64,000 nt of DNA from Bimuria novae-zelandiae CBS 107.79 (lineage: Eukaryota; Ascomycota; Dothideomycetes; Pleosporales; Didymosphaeriaceae), in assembly GCA_010015655.1 (NCBI GenBank), contig ML976735.1, forward strand, positions 46,727 to 110,726. The letters run 5' to 3'. Below, in pieces: positions 54,368 to 64,000 of the stretch; the stretch's first letter is position 1, and each line of letters opens with the position of its first letter. Position numbers and translations under genes: made by a program. A model generated the notes under the pieces. The model was not told where the DNA came from. It ran no database searches and worked only from the letters and a program-made list of their open reading frames with translations.

Positions 54368-57300
54368 CTACATCGCAGCCTGGGAGGCAGTTTGTGCACC
54401 GGGCTGATTTTTACCAATATTACTCTTATCAGCAGAAGTTAGCGCTCTATTCTCCAGGACCTGTGGCTTCTCGATAGTAGGATCCGTGACTCTACTAATG
54501 TGCTGCTGCGTCGCTTTCTCGGGCGGGGCAGTCCGAGTGGTGGCCGGCTGAGGCACCGAAGCGAGTGGTAATTCGGGTAACGTTTCCATTCCGACCGTAG
54601 TCGGCGTGCTCTAACTCAGACCATCCCATTCCCCTTCGCCGTGAGCTTCGTACGCCCGCCTTTGAAATGGGAAAACGCTGTCTTGGATTCAGCGGTCTAT
54701 CCGAGGTGCTAGCTTGCGTCTGAAGAACGGGGCATGGAGCAGCGATTTCAGCATCATGAGGTCTAGTATCATGAAGGTGCACGAGACGCCGATGATTACG
54801 GCAAGGCCGAGGACATTGACGTTCCTATAGTAATGGTAAGTCGGGTCTGGGGGAGAAGGACGGAGCTGGACGTACGCGAAACCACCCGGTTTCTTCATTC
54901 TTATGGCATGGCAGACCGACTTCTCGGCCGCCATCGCAGGCTTGTCGACATACTTGTATGCGTGTGGCTCGGTAGCCTGCGCACCGATGGCGTAGTCTGC
55001 CAAGAGAATCTGCAAGACCGCCCACACTTTCGAGTCTTGAGCGCGGGCTTCGACTTTTCATTGGTCATCTGGCATGGTCGTTCGTGTGCCTCTGTTGAGA
55101 GTGTACGTGGAGTTCAAAGTCCCTATATTGCCAAAGTCCATAAACCACGATGCGTGGCCAAGAAGTTGAAGGAGGAATTTCTGCACAAGACTAGCTAATG
55201 GGAAATCTGATTGCGATGCATCCTTACTAAGCGGGCCAATGTTGTTGCAGGAGTCGTTCTCTCCTTTCTGCGCAATGCATACCTGGTACTGCACTGGTAT
55301 AAGTAATGGATGCGGGCAGAATGATGTACTCTTACCTGAACTGTGCATCCCAGCGTCCCGGAATGGTAGTCAGACATGTAATATGTCAGTCGAGAAATTG
55401 TATACGGTACGAGCGGTGAATAAAGGGACCTCCACGGGCTTCTGATATTTGACTTGGCTAATGGTGACGAAAATCAGCGCAATATCAGCATTGCTTTGCG
55501 AAATCTCAGGAATTGGTGTCCAGCAGTATCAGCGCTTGCAACAGTACGTAATACGGACGGTTCGACCCTACTACAGTTACGTTACGGTTGCTAGTTACTA
55601 CGGTACGTACGCTACGGCTGGGGGGGGTCGGTACAGTACCGTAGGATCACTGTACGGTTTATTTTAGGGGTCCATACAGCCCGGAGTATATACAAATTTC
55701 CTAATTAGGAAGGGGGCTAGTATTAAAGTTATCCTTTAGGGCCTTTAAGAATTTCAAAGCATTATTATTACTATTAACCGCGTTAGTGTCTCTCTCCTTA
55801 TTATTTATATAGGAGGTTAACTCTATAGGGTAGCTACTCTATATCGCTATATAGATGCAGATCTGTAGCTACTTAGGGACTTAGATTTATGCTACATATA
55901 GTAACTAGCCCGCGCGCCTATAAGCTTAGTCTTACTATGCTATAAATTATTCTAATTAATATCTATCTCCCTCCCTAAATTGCGGCCTGTGGGATACACC
56001 TGTGAATAGTTAACCGACGGCGACGACGAGCGCGATGAGCTTGCTAAGGTGAGGGCCTTGCAGGCGGCAGAGGCGTGATACGGCGCTGGGGTGGAGGGCT
56101 GGGACGCCTGCGTTGACCGCAGGCCCTGTGAGGCAACCTAGCCTCCTCCGGCGCCTCCTCTGGCTGCGCTGCCCCCGAACGCTCAATTCACCCACCCGAG
56201 CCAGAAAAGGTTCTGTACAGCCGTATTACGGGTCAAAATTTGGTACGGTACGGTGCCTAGTACGGTGGGCACTTCACTACGGTACGTACGGCCTAAAACT
56301 AAATACGGACTATAAAGTACGGTTAGTAATACTGACTGTTGCATGCGCTGAGCAGTATTTGTCGTTCGCACAAGAAGAAGGGTTGTTGCCAACTTCATCC
56401 AACCGCTGTAGATTCATCAGCGTGTTGAACTTAACGAGTTCAGAATATCGGACACGTACTTTGCCCTGTAAGTGCTTGTCAAATTTGTGTACAGTAAGCT
56501 ACGTAGCTCTGTAGCTTCGCGGAGCTTGCTAGTTCCATTGACATATTCTGTACCGTTTCCGCTCGTGAATCCCCCATAAAGACTTGCTTCGAATTGCTCC
56601 CCGGGAAAGTCGTAACGTGGCTGACTTAGGAACCCAGTTTTCTCCTTACTGGAAAGTTCTGAAGAGTTTACTACAGTGAGATAACCACCTGCAGAAAGCA
56701 CCGAGCAGGTAGTCCGCCGCCTGAACTTGACCAGGTCACTCGCCCCCAGGTTGAAGCCAAAGTGCTCGTTCATGTCCAAAAGCCCAGAGTCCATGGCCGA
56801 AGAATTCTTGGGAGCACACATGCTTGTTACAAACGGACGTTCGACTTCCTGAACAGTGACAGGTATACGAAGCTGTGAGAAAACGTTTTTACATCGGCTT
56901 TGGGAGTCTTCGATCGCGGCATAACAGTCCCATGCGTAAGTTTCGCCGATACTTTCGCACGTAGACACGTAATCGTTCTGGAACGAGCCATGTTTGTCGA
57001 AATAGCGCGTGGCATTCCTGAATCCACAATAAGGACTATTGACGAGGACCTCGATATTGGAGCTTGAGACAATGGCAGACGAAAACACGCCTGCAGTGAG
57101 TGTACTAGCTGCAAATAAAAGCGAGAGGAGAGCCGGCAAGAGGCATCGAAGAAGAACATGGCCTTTGCGTCTCCAAATCCACCACAATCTTATTGTTTCT
57201 ACCAGAAAAGATCCCGGCGCCGGCGATGTACGCAGAAGCGCTTGCTGTTGTCGGAAAAGAGCATCCTTGGGCGCACCAAATGCACGTTGCTGAGGGGAAA

Positions 57301-57523
57301 AGAAGAGCAACAAACTCCATAAATGCGTGGCGCCAATTGTAGACATAACCGCTAGTAATGCTACGATGATAGTAGATGTATTTGCGTTAACGGTAATCGT
57401 ACACCCCATGGTCGATCCGTCCTTCTGGTTCACCCATACGCCGCGGTACACGTAGCGATCATCAAGCTCAGACATGCCGGCTGCGAGTTGAGGTGGGCTG
57501 AAGTGTAAAGTGATGGAGAACAA
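54368..57523 (-). pseudogene. fungal ectodomain membrane protein gene, destroyed by a hAT insertion and stops
   Basis: The minus-strand frame from 57523 encodes VNANTSTIIVALLAVMSTIG, ALLRTSPAPGSFLVETIRLW, LRCLLPALLSLLFAASTL and SSNIEVLVNSPYCGFRN, then a cysteine-containing ectodomain to 56417. A frame change precedes the hAT element (55530-56350). Beyond it the gene resumes as WTPIPEISQSNADIALIF, has another frame break near 55383, a GTAAGA...GCAG intron, and DFPLASLVQKFLLQLL. In-frame stops follow where tryptophan is expected (TGA 55060-55058 and TGA 54691-54689), plus a TAG at 54613-54611. The last membrane segment is VNVLGLAVIIGVSCTFMIL, and the tail is METLPELPLASVPQP, ending at 54368. 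Function of the family is unknown. Confidence 0.8.
55530..56350. mobile_element. non-autonomous hAT-type element, 821 bp
   Basis: Termini CAGCGCTTGCAACAGT and, inverted, CAGCGCATGCAACAGT; the 8-bp duplication AGCAGTAT lies at 55522-55529 and 56351-56358. Both ends are filled with repeats of a TACGGTAC-like motif (about 55545-55660 and 56215-56330), the kind of subterminal repeats hAT transposases bind. The middle has an AT-rich part and a GC-rich part (56000-56200) with no transposase. It sits inside the coding sequence of the membrane-protein gene; reading across the duplication restores the host frame. Confidence 0.88.
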
Positions 57524-57925
57524 GCGAGTAGGACAAATGAGTCCTGATTGGTTGATCGAATCTGAGTTGAATTAACAAGCAATGTCGACGGCCGTGTGGG
57601 GGTTTGCTAACTTATACATGCCAAGAGATCGTCGTGAAGCCCTTGTTATCTCAGAAAAGCAAAACTTGAACGATTACACGCAAAGTCTCCGGAAATGGCA
57701 AGTGGCGGATGGATAGTGGTGTCGACGATCCCTAGCAGTTGGACTCAGCCTTGGGGCAGCCTTGCAGTTGAAATAAGTGATCCAATAAACAAGAAAGTCT
57801 GCGACGTGGTTCATGCCGCACCTCGTATGCAATATGTGGATTGGGGCCTTTGAACGTACCGACCTGCGCCCATGATCCCAATTGCTGCCAAGCCCATCCG
57901 ATAGATGTATGCAGCGGCGGTACCA
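57524..57925. other. intergenic interval
   Basis: About 0.4 kb; the small minus ORF at 57929-57732 shows no domain. Confidence 0.4.
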
Positions 57926-60097
57926 TCACATAAGAGATATGATACTAGGATTACCCTCATAACGCATTCCCCGCATTAGACCTTGAATATAACAGGGGCC
58001 GATAAGGTTAAGAGAGGTCGCGCCAGGAATAGGTCGTACGACAAAGGGATACGCCGCTCCAGAAATGATAGCCAACCTATCTCCAACCCGTGTCCCCGGT
58101 GGGACTAATCCCATGAATCCTTTTTCGGTGACAACAAATGCAATTGAATCCATCGTCTCGCGTATACACTCATAAAACAACACCGCGCATTGAGCTTCCG
58201 GGCTAAGCTTGTGGAAGGTATCCAGCTCATCGCTGTTGAGCCATAGGTCCACAAGAGGGTGCTTGGCAACTTCTCCGTTTTCATCGTCGAGACAGTGCTG
58301 CTCGAACAGTTGACCCAGTTTGGCGAGGGCTGGCGGTGGGGGCTTGTCGTCTTCGAATAGCTGAGCCATGGATACGCAGTTCCCTCCCATGACTAGTGTA
58401 TTCCAGAACGCAACTTCTGGGTCTTGCTGAGTCGGATAGCTTTTGGCGCAAGATTGTTGAAAAAGTTCTCGACACGCCCTGACTAATTCCTGGGTCAAGG
58501 TGAAGGTCTGCGGCTGAGTGGCGATGAAGACTTGCTGCTGCGGTAGCCGATTTCCCTTCGCTCCGATGATGCGGTCCATGACGAAACCACCAACCTGAAT
58601 GCACATTGAAATTCTTCCATTCTCGCGGTCTGGAGTTTTCCAAGAATATTCTCCGCAGATCTTATTCTGGAAGCTCGACGCATGTCGGAGCCATGGTAGG
58701 CGGCTGCGAGCGCTAGTCTTGCGGAAATCAGGAACCCAAGTGGGCAGAGCTTCGCTAGTACTGAAGACAAGTATGCCACCGGTGTCTTCTCGATACCAAG
58801 TACCGGAATCGTAAAGGATTTCGACAATCCCTTGTTCCAGAGATTTTAGCGTGTAGTCTAGGTAGACAAAAGACACTGGCTTGGAATAGTCTGGTTGTAT
58901 TGTTAGAGACGCACCGGGTGGGCGGAGGTTCAGTAGGCCGTAGATGCGATCTCGATCGTCTGTACATTTCTGACTTCGAATGATTTCGACAATGCGATTG
59001 AAATGTGACAACTGGGCAGTGCTGGCATCTTTTTGTGATGAGGAGAGTAGTTGGTACAAGGCCCTAGTTTCGATCACCGAACATGCCCCGAGGATGGTTT
59101 CGGGATTCCGCATGTAGGCATGTGTTCGCAAAAGGTGCGATTTGAGCAACACCATGACTGCTGCAAAGCGTGGCCACTCCAGCTCGTGTCTGCCACAGAA
59201 AAGTGTCGCTCTTGCAGCCAGAGCGACTTCCTGCACCGTCCAAAGCCTCGAAAACCAAGCCCTGTCGTAAACGAGGTTCATTTCGTAGCTCAAGAGCATA
59301 TCAGATATTCCTTGGCCCTGGGAGAGAATTGGCAGCCGTGATTCCAGACTCGATCCGTTCAAAAGCAATTCGAAATCCTCTTCGAAAAGGGTTGGTTCTG
59401 GCTCTGGTTGAGGATCTTCCAAGCGTTTGCGTGAGATGAGCCTATCCCACTCCAGTATCTGGGGATCCCAGCGTTTTTGGGAAGCGTTGGAGGTAATCAA
59501 TTCGTCTGCAAGGATCTCAAAGCCTTTGATGGCGTGCCCTAGCTTGGGCGAACCGTGCCCAAGCCAAATAAGCACATGAGAGGCTCTTTGGTAGATGTCG
59601 CCCATCATTGCGACCTGTGCTCCCTTTTCCACGTCATCCTTCTGGTTAATACAGACGGCGTCTGCCCAGAGGATTCGTTCACGATCCTTAAGTCGGAAAC
59701 TCCTCAGGGCAGAAGCAAGGCTCTCGGTAATGTTGACACGGCTGGACTGGAAGTGCAGAGTTTCCGAAAATACGGGAGCGCCCCAAGTGTATGAGATGGC
59801 TTCGTACGATGGTCCTTCAGATAGTTTGACCTCGACAAACGATGCGTAGAGCTCGGCGTCGTCAGTCAGAGCGGCTTCAAGTTTGAGAATCCGGATGGAG
59901 TCTTTGAACTGTAGGCCGTCGTACTTCAGTGGATTTGATTTTGATATTTCCTTTGTGCCTTCCGTTCCCGAGGTGGTGCCTTCCATAGCTGGGACTAGGT
60001 TGACAGTCGGTGCAGGAGCAGCGGGTGCCGAAGGGAATTCTGAGCGTGGCTTAGGTGATTTGATGGAATCCTGGTGAGCTAGGTCAAACCTAGACAT
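57926..60097 (-). CDS. HET-domain (heterokaryon incompatibility) protein
   Basis: Intact single-exon frame of 723 residues. After a Pro/Ala/Ser-rich start and SIRILKLEAA, the HET domain (PF06985 type) has its three blocks: YEAISYTWGAP (about residue 95), ILWADAVCINQKDDVEKGAQVAMMGDIY with ASHVLIWLG (about 140-180), and WFSRLWTVQEVALA (about 285). The C-terminal half includes CTDDRDRIYGLLNL and FVVTEKGFMGLVPPGTRVGD, usual in large HET-6/Tol-like proteins. No NACHT, ankyrin or WD repeats are present. HET proteins mediate allorecognition cell death in some fungi; most, like this one, have no tested role. Confidence 0.93.
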   Translation of the reverse strand: MSRFDLAHQDSIKSPKPRSEFPSAPAAPAPTVNLVPAMEGTTSGTEGTKEISKSNPLKYDGLQFKDSIRILKLEAALTDDAELYASFVEVKLSEGPSYEAISYTWGAPVFSETLHFQSSRVNITESLASALRSFRLKDRERILWADAVCINQKDDVEKGAQVAMMGDIYQRASHVLIWLGHGSPKLGHAIKGFEILADELITSNASQKRWDPQILEWDRLISRKRLEDPQPEPEPTLFEEDFELLLNGSSLESRLPILSQGQGISDMLLSYEMNLVYDRAWFSRLWTVQEVALAARATLFCGRHELEWPRFAAVMVLLKSHLLRTHAYMRNPETILGACSVIETRALYQLLSSSQKDASTAQLSHFNRIVEIIRSQKCTDDRDRIYGLLNLRPPGASLTIQPDYSKPVSFVYLDYTLKSLEQGIVEILYDSGTWYREDTGGILVFSTSEALPTWVPDFRKTSARSRLPWLRHASSFQNKICGEYSWKTPDRENGRISMCIQVGGFVMDRIIGAKGNRLPQQQVFIATQPQTFTLTQELVRACRELFQQSCAKSYPTQQDPEVAFWNTLVMGGNCVSMAQLFEDDKPPPPALAKLGQLFEQHCLDDENGEVAKHPLVDLWLNSDELDTFHKLSPEAQCAVLFYECIRETMDSIAFVVTEKGFMGLVPPGTRVGDRLAIISGAAYPFVVRPIPGATSLNLIGPCYIQGLMRGMRYEGNPSIISLM

Positions 60098-60736
60098 TAC
60101 CAGACAATGTTCATGGAGGAAGGTGGCAGTGGAGGTCCGACATCTGGAGGGAGCTGCAGGTAGGTGCGGCTGAAGTCACTTGATCTGTAAGTAAGCCGAA
60201 GACAACGACATAGCAGGGTCGCGATACGAGCTGCAACCGTTTCTATGGCATAGCGGAGGGAAGCTGTCTTCTTGTTACAGGCTTCTCCGTGCTCTCTTAA
60301 CAGCTAACATTATCGCCCTCTCCTCCAAAGCTCCTGCCACGTGCAAAGCGTGAAACACGTGCCACGAGCCTCGGAATGCGCGAGGTCAATTCACGACCAG
60401 TTGGCATGCAATTTCGGCGGTCGAAAATTCGCGTTCGTGCGACGCGTGTGAGATTTCAGTCCCTAGTTGTAGGTGGTTGCGAGCGTACCATGGTTGAGTT
60501 GATCGTTCGTGACAGATGTCACTTGTGGCTAGGGAAAGCACGGGCCAGTTTCGTGGCTGCGTTGCGCCTCTTCGGTCTCCCTGAATCAATTTATTAGGAT
60601 CCATCATGGACCCCAAAAGCGTTATCCGACTGACAGCGGCCATGCGCCCCATCTGAACCACGACGAACTTGCACACCGTACCCATTCGCCCGTCGCGCGC
60701 CCGTTTCCGGACGAGACGCTGCTCTGCGTCGCCGCC
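60098..60736. promoter_or_regulatory. divergent promoter region of the HET and GT31 genes
   Basis: About 640 bp between divergent starts. Contains two near-identical CACGTG-type sites (GCCACGTGC at 60336, ACACGTGCC at 60355), a motif bound by bHLH factors in fungi; binding here is inference. Confidence 0.4.
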
Positions 60737-62196
60737 ATGGCGTTCCTCCACGCGCTGCCCCTACGCCTGACGCGACGGCCTGCGCGAGTGCTGCTCGGCG
60801 GTCTCCTTTTCACTTTCTTCGTTTTGACCCTTACACGGCGGCGGACAGCGCATCCGCCGGCACCACCGTCTGTCCACTACAAGGCCAACACGAAGAGCTT
60901 CTTCCCCCCGCTGAAGCACAAGGCCGGCGTCGACGCCGACTTCTGCGAGAACTTCCCCACGAAGCAGCTCGATGACATCCAGGTCGTGCTCAAGACGGGC
61001 GCCGCCGATGGCCCTAAGCTGAAGGCGCACTTATCCACCATCACCTCATGCATACCGAACCTCCTCATCGTGTCGGACCACGAGCAGAAGATTGGCGACC
61101 ATAATGTGGTTGACATCCTCGCCGAGCTGCCCCTCTCGTACACCGAAGGCAACCACGACTTCAAGACATATACGGAAAACAAGAAGGCGCAGGCCGAGGG
61201 CGACACGGTCAAGTACTCGCAGGCCGGGTGGCGCTTGGACCGCTTCAAGTTCCTGCCCATGGTCGACAAGGCATACACGATGAACCCGAAGGCGAAGTGG
61301 TACGTCTTCCTCGAATCCGACGTCTATTTCTTCTGGGACACGCTCTTCCGTCTGCTCGACCAGTTTGATCCCACCGAAGCGCACTATCTCGGCGCTCCGA
61401 ACCCCGGCTCCGACGACCGATGGTTTGCCTATGGCGGCGCTGGTATCGTCATTTCGCAAGGCCTCATGAAGAAGATCTACGCGCCGAAGACTGTAGCTGG
61501 CACGACCACCACGCCCCAGGCGAAGCTGGCGGTTCGCTATGAAGCAATGGTCAAGGAAGACTGCTGCGGAGACGCCGTGCTCGGCTTCGCTATCCAGAAT
61601 ACTACTGGTGTGAGGCTCGAGTCGCTTAGCCCGACCTTCTCAGGCGAGGAGCTCAAGGACGTCTCCATAGACAAAGATCGGTGGTGTGTGCCGTTACTCT
61701 CGCTCCACAGGATATCGCCCGAGCAAATGGAGTCGCTCTGGAAGTGGGAGCGAACACGACCCTACAACCAGGTATGCCATAGATTTCTTGCATTCACACG
61801 CCTTGCTAACTTGCGCAGAAACCATTTGTGTACTCGTCGCTCCTCGCCTATACACACTCCTTCCTCCGAGAAGGCGCTTCCCGCGAGTGGTGGGACAACC
61901 TCTCTGTCGCACCCGTCCCCAACGACCGTCCTGCCCATAAGAACGCCGGATCATGCGGCTCCGAATGCGAAAAGGACCGCAATTGCTTGCAGTGGTCGTT
62001 TTCTCAGACCGTCTGCCGCTGGGCAAATTACATCAAGCTCGGCAATCCTGTCGACAGCGAGAACGGCGGTCAGGGTGTCATGTCTAGCGGGTGGGATCTC
62101 AAGACGATGGCGGAGCTGGGCTTCAAAGTGGATGAGGAGAGCGACATGAACGACACGTGCGAGGAGGCGACCTGGGTCAAGGCAACAATACGGTGA
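60737..62196 (+). CDS. fungal GT31-family glycosyltransferase, type II membrane protein
   Basis: Two exons (60737-61771, 61819-62196) give 470 residues. A short basic N-terminus precedes one signal anchor (VLLGGLLFTFFVLTLT, about residues 17-34), typical of Golgi enzymes. The catalytic part has KWYVFLESDVYFFWDTLF with an ESD in place of DxD, HYLGAPNPGSDDRWFAYGGAG, SQGLMKKIY and EDCCGDAVLGFAIQ, a pattern of fungal GT31 proteins. The C-terminus is cysteine-rich (NAGSCGSECEKDRNCLQWSF, VCRWANYIKLG), like a PAN/apple-type module. Sugar donor and acceptor are unknown. The intron is GTATGC...GCAG and keeps phase 0. Confidence 0.88.
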
Positions 62197-63038
62197 TTGG
62201 CAGAGAGCAGAGATTTGGGAACACGACACGATTTACGGCGTTTGCGGGCTGTCTGCACTACACTTCTTTTACGCATGGCGTTCTGGCACATCGCATCACC
62301 CCTGGCATTGTCCTTTTTCATCGACATCTATGCGCTTTTTCGATCACGGATTGCGACGCGACGACACGATTGTGGGGTACACATAGCGAGTACGGCTGTG
62401 GCGGCGAGCGGCATGAGCATGCTCTGGTTCATAGCCAGGGATGGGTGACCTTTTGGACATAGAGAAGGCATACGGTCAGTGCCGCGTTTACATGTATTCT
62501 ATCTGTGGGTGGCAGGCGTTGGGCCAGCTACTCTAATATAACTCGCATGTTGTGTTCAGGCGGTGGTTTGAAGCAGTGATAAACGACGGTTGGGTGATAG
62601 AAGCGTGATAGGACTCAGAGCAATCGCGTACAATTGAAAGACCCAATTCCGCATACCATAGCTAATCAATTGTAGCGTTGGTGCGATGCCAGTTGGAAAA
62701 CGCAACGTCTACGACTCCAGTGCTCGCTAGCCTACATTTCAAAGCAGCTCCACCGCGCGTTGCCCAAATAAGTCGTAGGTCCCCCCTTCAGCGACGATGA
62801 AGCACCTCTCCACGCAATTTCAATCCTTCAGCTTCAGTGTTCTCCTAAGCTGCGGAATTAGCCCCGCTATACAGCTAGCATCTTGTATACCACACGTCGT
62901 ACTGTCACGAGCTCGCCTAGAAATGTAGCCGATACAAGCGCATACATAAGTAGACCAATTCGGCTCTAACGTTTGCAGTAACACAATAGTCAACCAGTTC
63001 TTTATCGAAAAGTCTATAACTCAGTTCAACCAATCAGT
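62197..63038. other. intergenic interval
   Basis: About 0.84 kb; 83-101-codon ORFs near 62157-62462 overlap the GT31 end and have no domain. No RNA gene seen. Confidence 0.45.
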
Positions 63039-64000
63039 ATGAGTAGCTCGAAGAACGTTTTCATCATCGGCCCCGGCTTCATTGGCTGGAACGTGCTGGA
63101 ACTGTTGGTTGGAGAGGGGTACGCGGTTACCGGGCTCGTGAGGAGAGACGAGCATGCAGTGCAGATTGAGAAGTCGGGGGCAAGGGCTGCGAAGGGCGAT
63201 CTGAATGATCACGGTCTGATTGTAAAGCATGTTCTCGAGAACGAGGTCGGTCCTGATCGTACCTTCCTCCCTTTCAACTCGTCGGGAAAGAGCAAGCGGG
63301 TCGCAAACATCACGTGTCCCAGCTGGAGCCCTAGAGTGGAGGAAGGCAGAACTCACAACGTATGACTAATGGCCACAGATCATCGTCCACACCGCAACAG
63401 CCGACCACCTCCCCTCCGTCCAGGCCGTCCTCGCCGGCATATCCCAGCGCGCCGCTTCCAACAAGCGCACCATCTTCATCCACACGTCAGGCACCGGTGT
63501 GCTCGACGATAGCGCCAACGGCACTTTCAAAGGCGAGAAGATCTACAGCGACACCGACCCCGATACTATCAATCCACTTCCCGACACCGCGCCCCATCGC
63601 GAGGTCGACCTCGCCATCGTGCGCGCCGCAAAAGAACTGGGCACCAAGGCGAAACTCGCCATCATGATCCCACCCGAGATCTACGGCTTCAACCCGCGCC
63701 ACAAGAGGTTGACGATCCAGGTTCCGACGATCGCCCGCTTTGCGTTAAAGCACGGTTTCGTCGGGCACGTAGGGAAGGGCCTAAGCGTGGAGAGCCAGAT
63801 CCACGTATTAGACCTCGCAAGGGCGTATATCATCCTCTTGCACTACATGGAAACCTCCCCTGCAGAAGTTTTCCTACAGAATCCGTATTTCTTCTGCGAG
63901 AACGGGAGGGAGTTTAGTTGGCGGGAGGTTGCCGAGGAAGTGGGGAAGACGCTGATGGAGAAGGGGTTGTTGCAGGATGCGGAGCCGAGGGAATTTAGTA
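63039..64000 (+). CDS. NAD(P)-dependent epimerase/dehydratase-like oxidoreductase (partial)
   Basis: Exon 1 (63039-63245) begins MSSSKNVFIIGPGFIGWNVLELL with the Rossmann GxGxxG (GPGFIG). A 133-bp intron leads to exon 2 (63379 onwards): IIVHTATADHLPSVQAVLAG, RTIFIHTSGTGVLDDSANG, the substrate-loop region IMIPPEIYGF, and QIHVLDLARAYIILLHYME. It runs off the right edge in frame. The fold is an extended short-chain dehydrogenase similar to fungal NAD-dependent epimerases or NmrA-like regulators. The usual YxxxK pair is not obvious, so the catalytic role is uncertain. Confidence 0.85.

Overview
The window is nuclear DNA of a filamentous ascomycete, most likely a dothideomycete and perhaps Pleosporales. 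Evidence: short GT-AG introns (about 45-130 bp) with CTAAC-like branch points; a full-length UPF1, TOM22 and TOM40; a HET-domain gene; a fungal GT31 gene; and AT-rich transposons full of TA-type stop codons, as expected after repeat-induced point mutation (RIP). The organism call is inference from gene families; no database was searched.

Layout. 0-4.6 kb: an unidentified partial ORF, then gene-poor DNA framed by two copies of one TA-flanked MITE. 4.9-8.2 kb: UPF1. 9.6-20.4 kb: a local array of six copies, all damaged, of one F-box/2EXR-like family with a conserved intron, interrupted by an unrelated coiled-coil gene (10.8-12.3 kb) and a hAT-type MITE. 20.7-31.3 kb: dense housekeeping block: small membrane protein, aldehyde dehydrogenase, tRNA isopentenyltransferase, TOM22, TOM40, 6-phosphofructo-2-kinase and CAF16-like ABC protein. 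31.6-43.1 kb: broken coiled-coil gene, a 5.1-kb nested transposon stack, an APH-like kinase gene, a truncated transposon end and a decayed multicopper oxidase. 43.7-57.5 kb: a five-exon protein kinase, two related membrane-protein genes (one without an ectodomain, one destroyed by an 821-bp hAT element), an ankyrin pseudogene, a 5S rRNA gene and a RIP-mutated Tc1-like element. 57.9-64 kb: HET-domain protein, GT31 glycosyltransferase and a partial NAD-dependent epimerase.

Functional links: TOM22 and TOM40 (core subunits of the mitochondrial outer-membrane import complex) are convergent neighbours 0.65 kb apart, and TOM40 shares a divergent promoter with PFK-2/FBPase-2. UPF1 (nonsense-mediated decay), the tRNA modifier and CAF16 are unlinked RNA-metabolism genes. 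The accessory parts are shaped by at least five transposon types (two MITE families, hAT, pogo/Fot-like, Tc1-like, solo LTR), several in precisely readable insertions with target-site duplications. I did not find a convincing new multi-gene system. The most unusual items are the decayed tandem family, the dateable transposon stack, the predicted loss of the phosphatase histidine in the PFK-2 homologue, and the poly-Q tract in TOM40.
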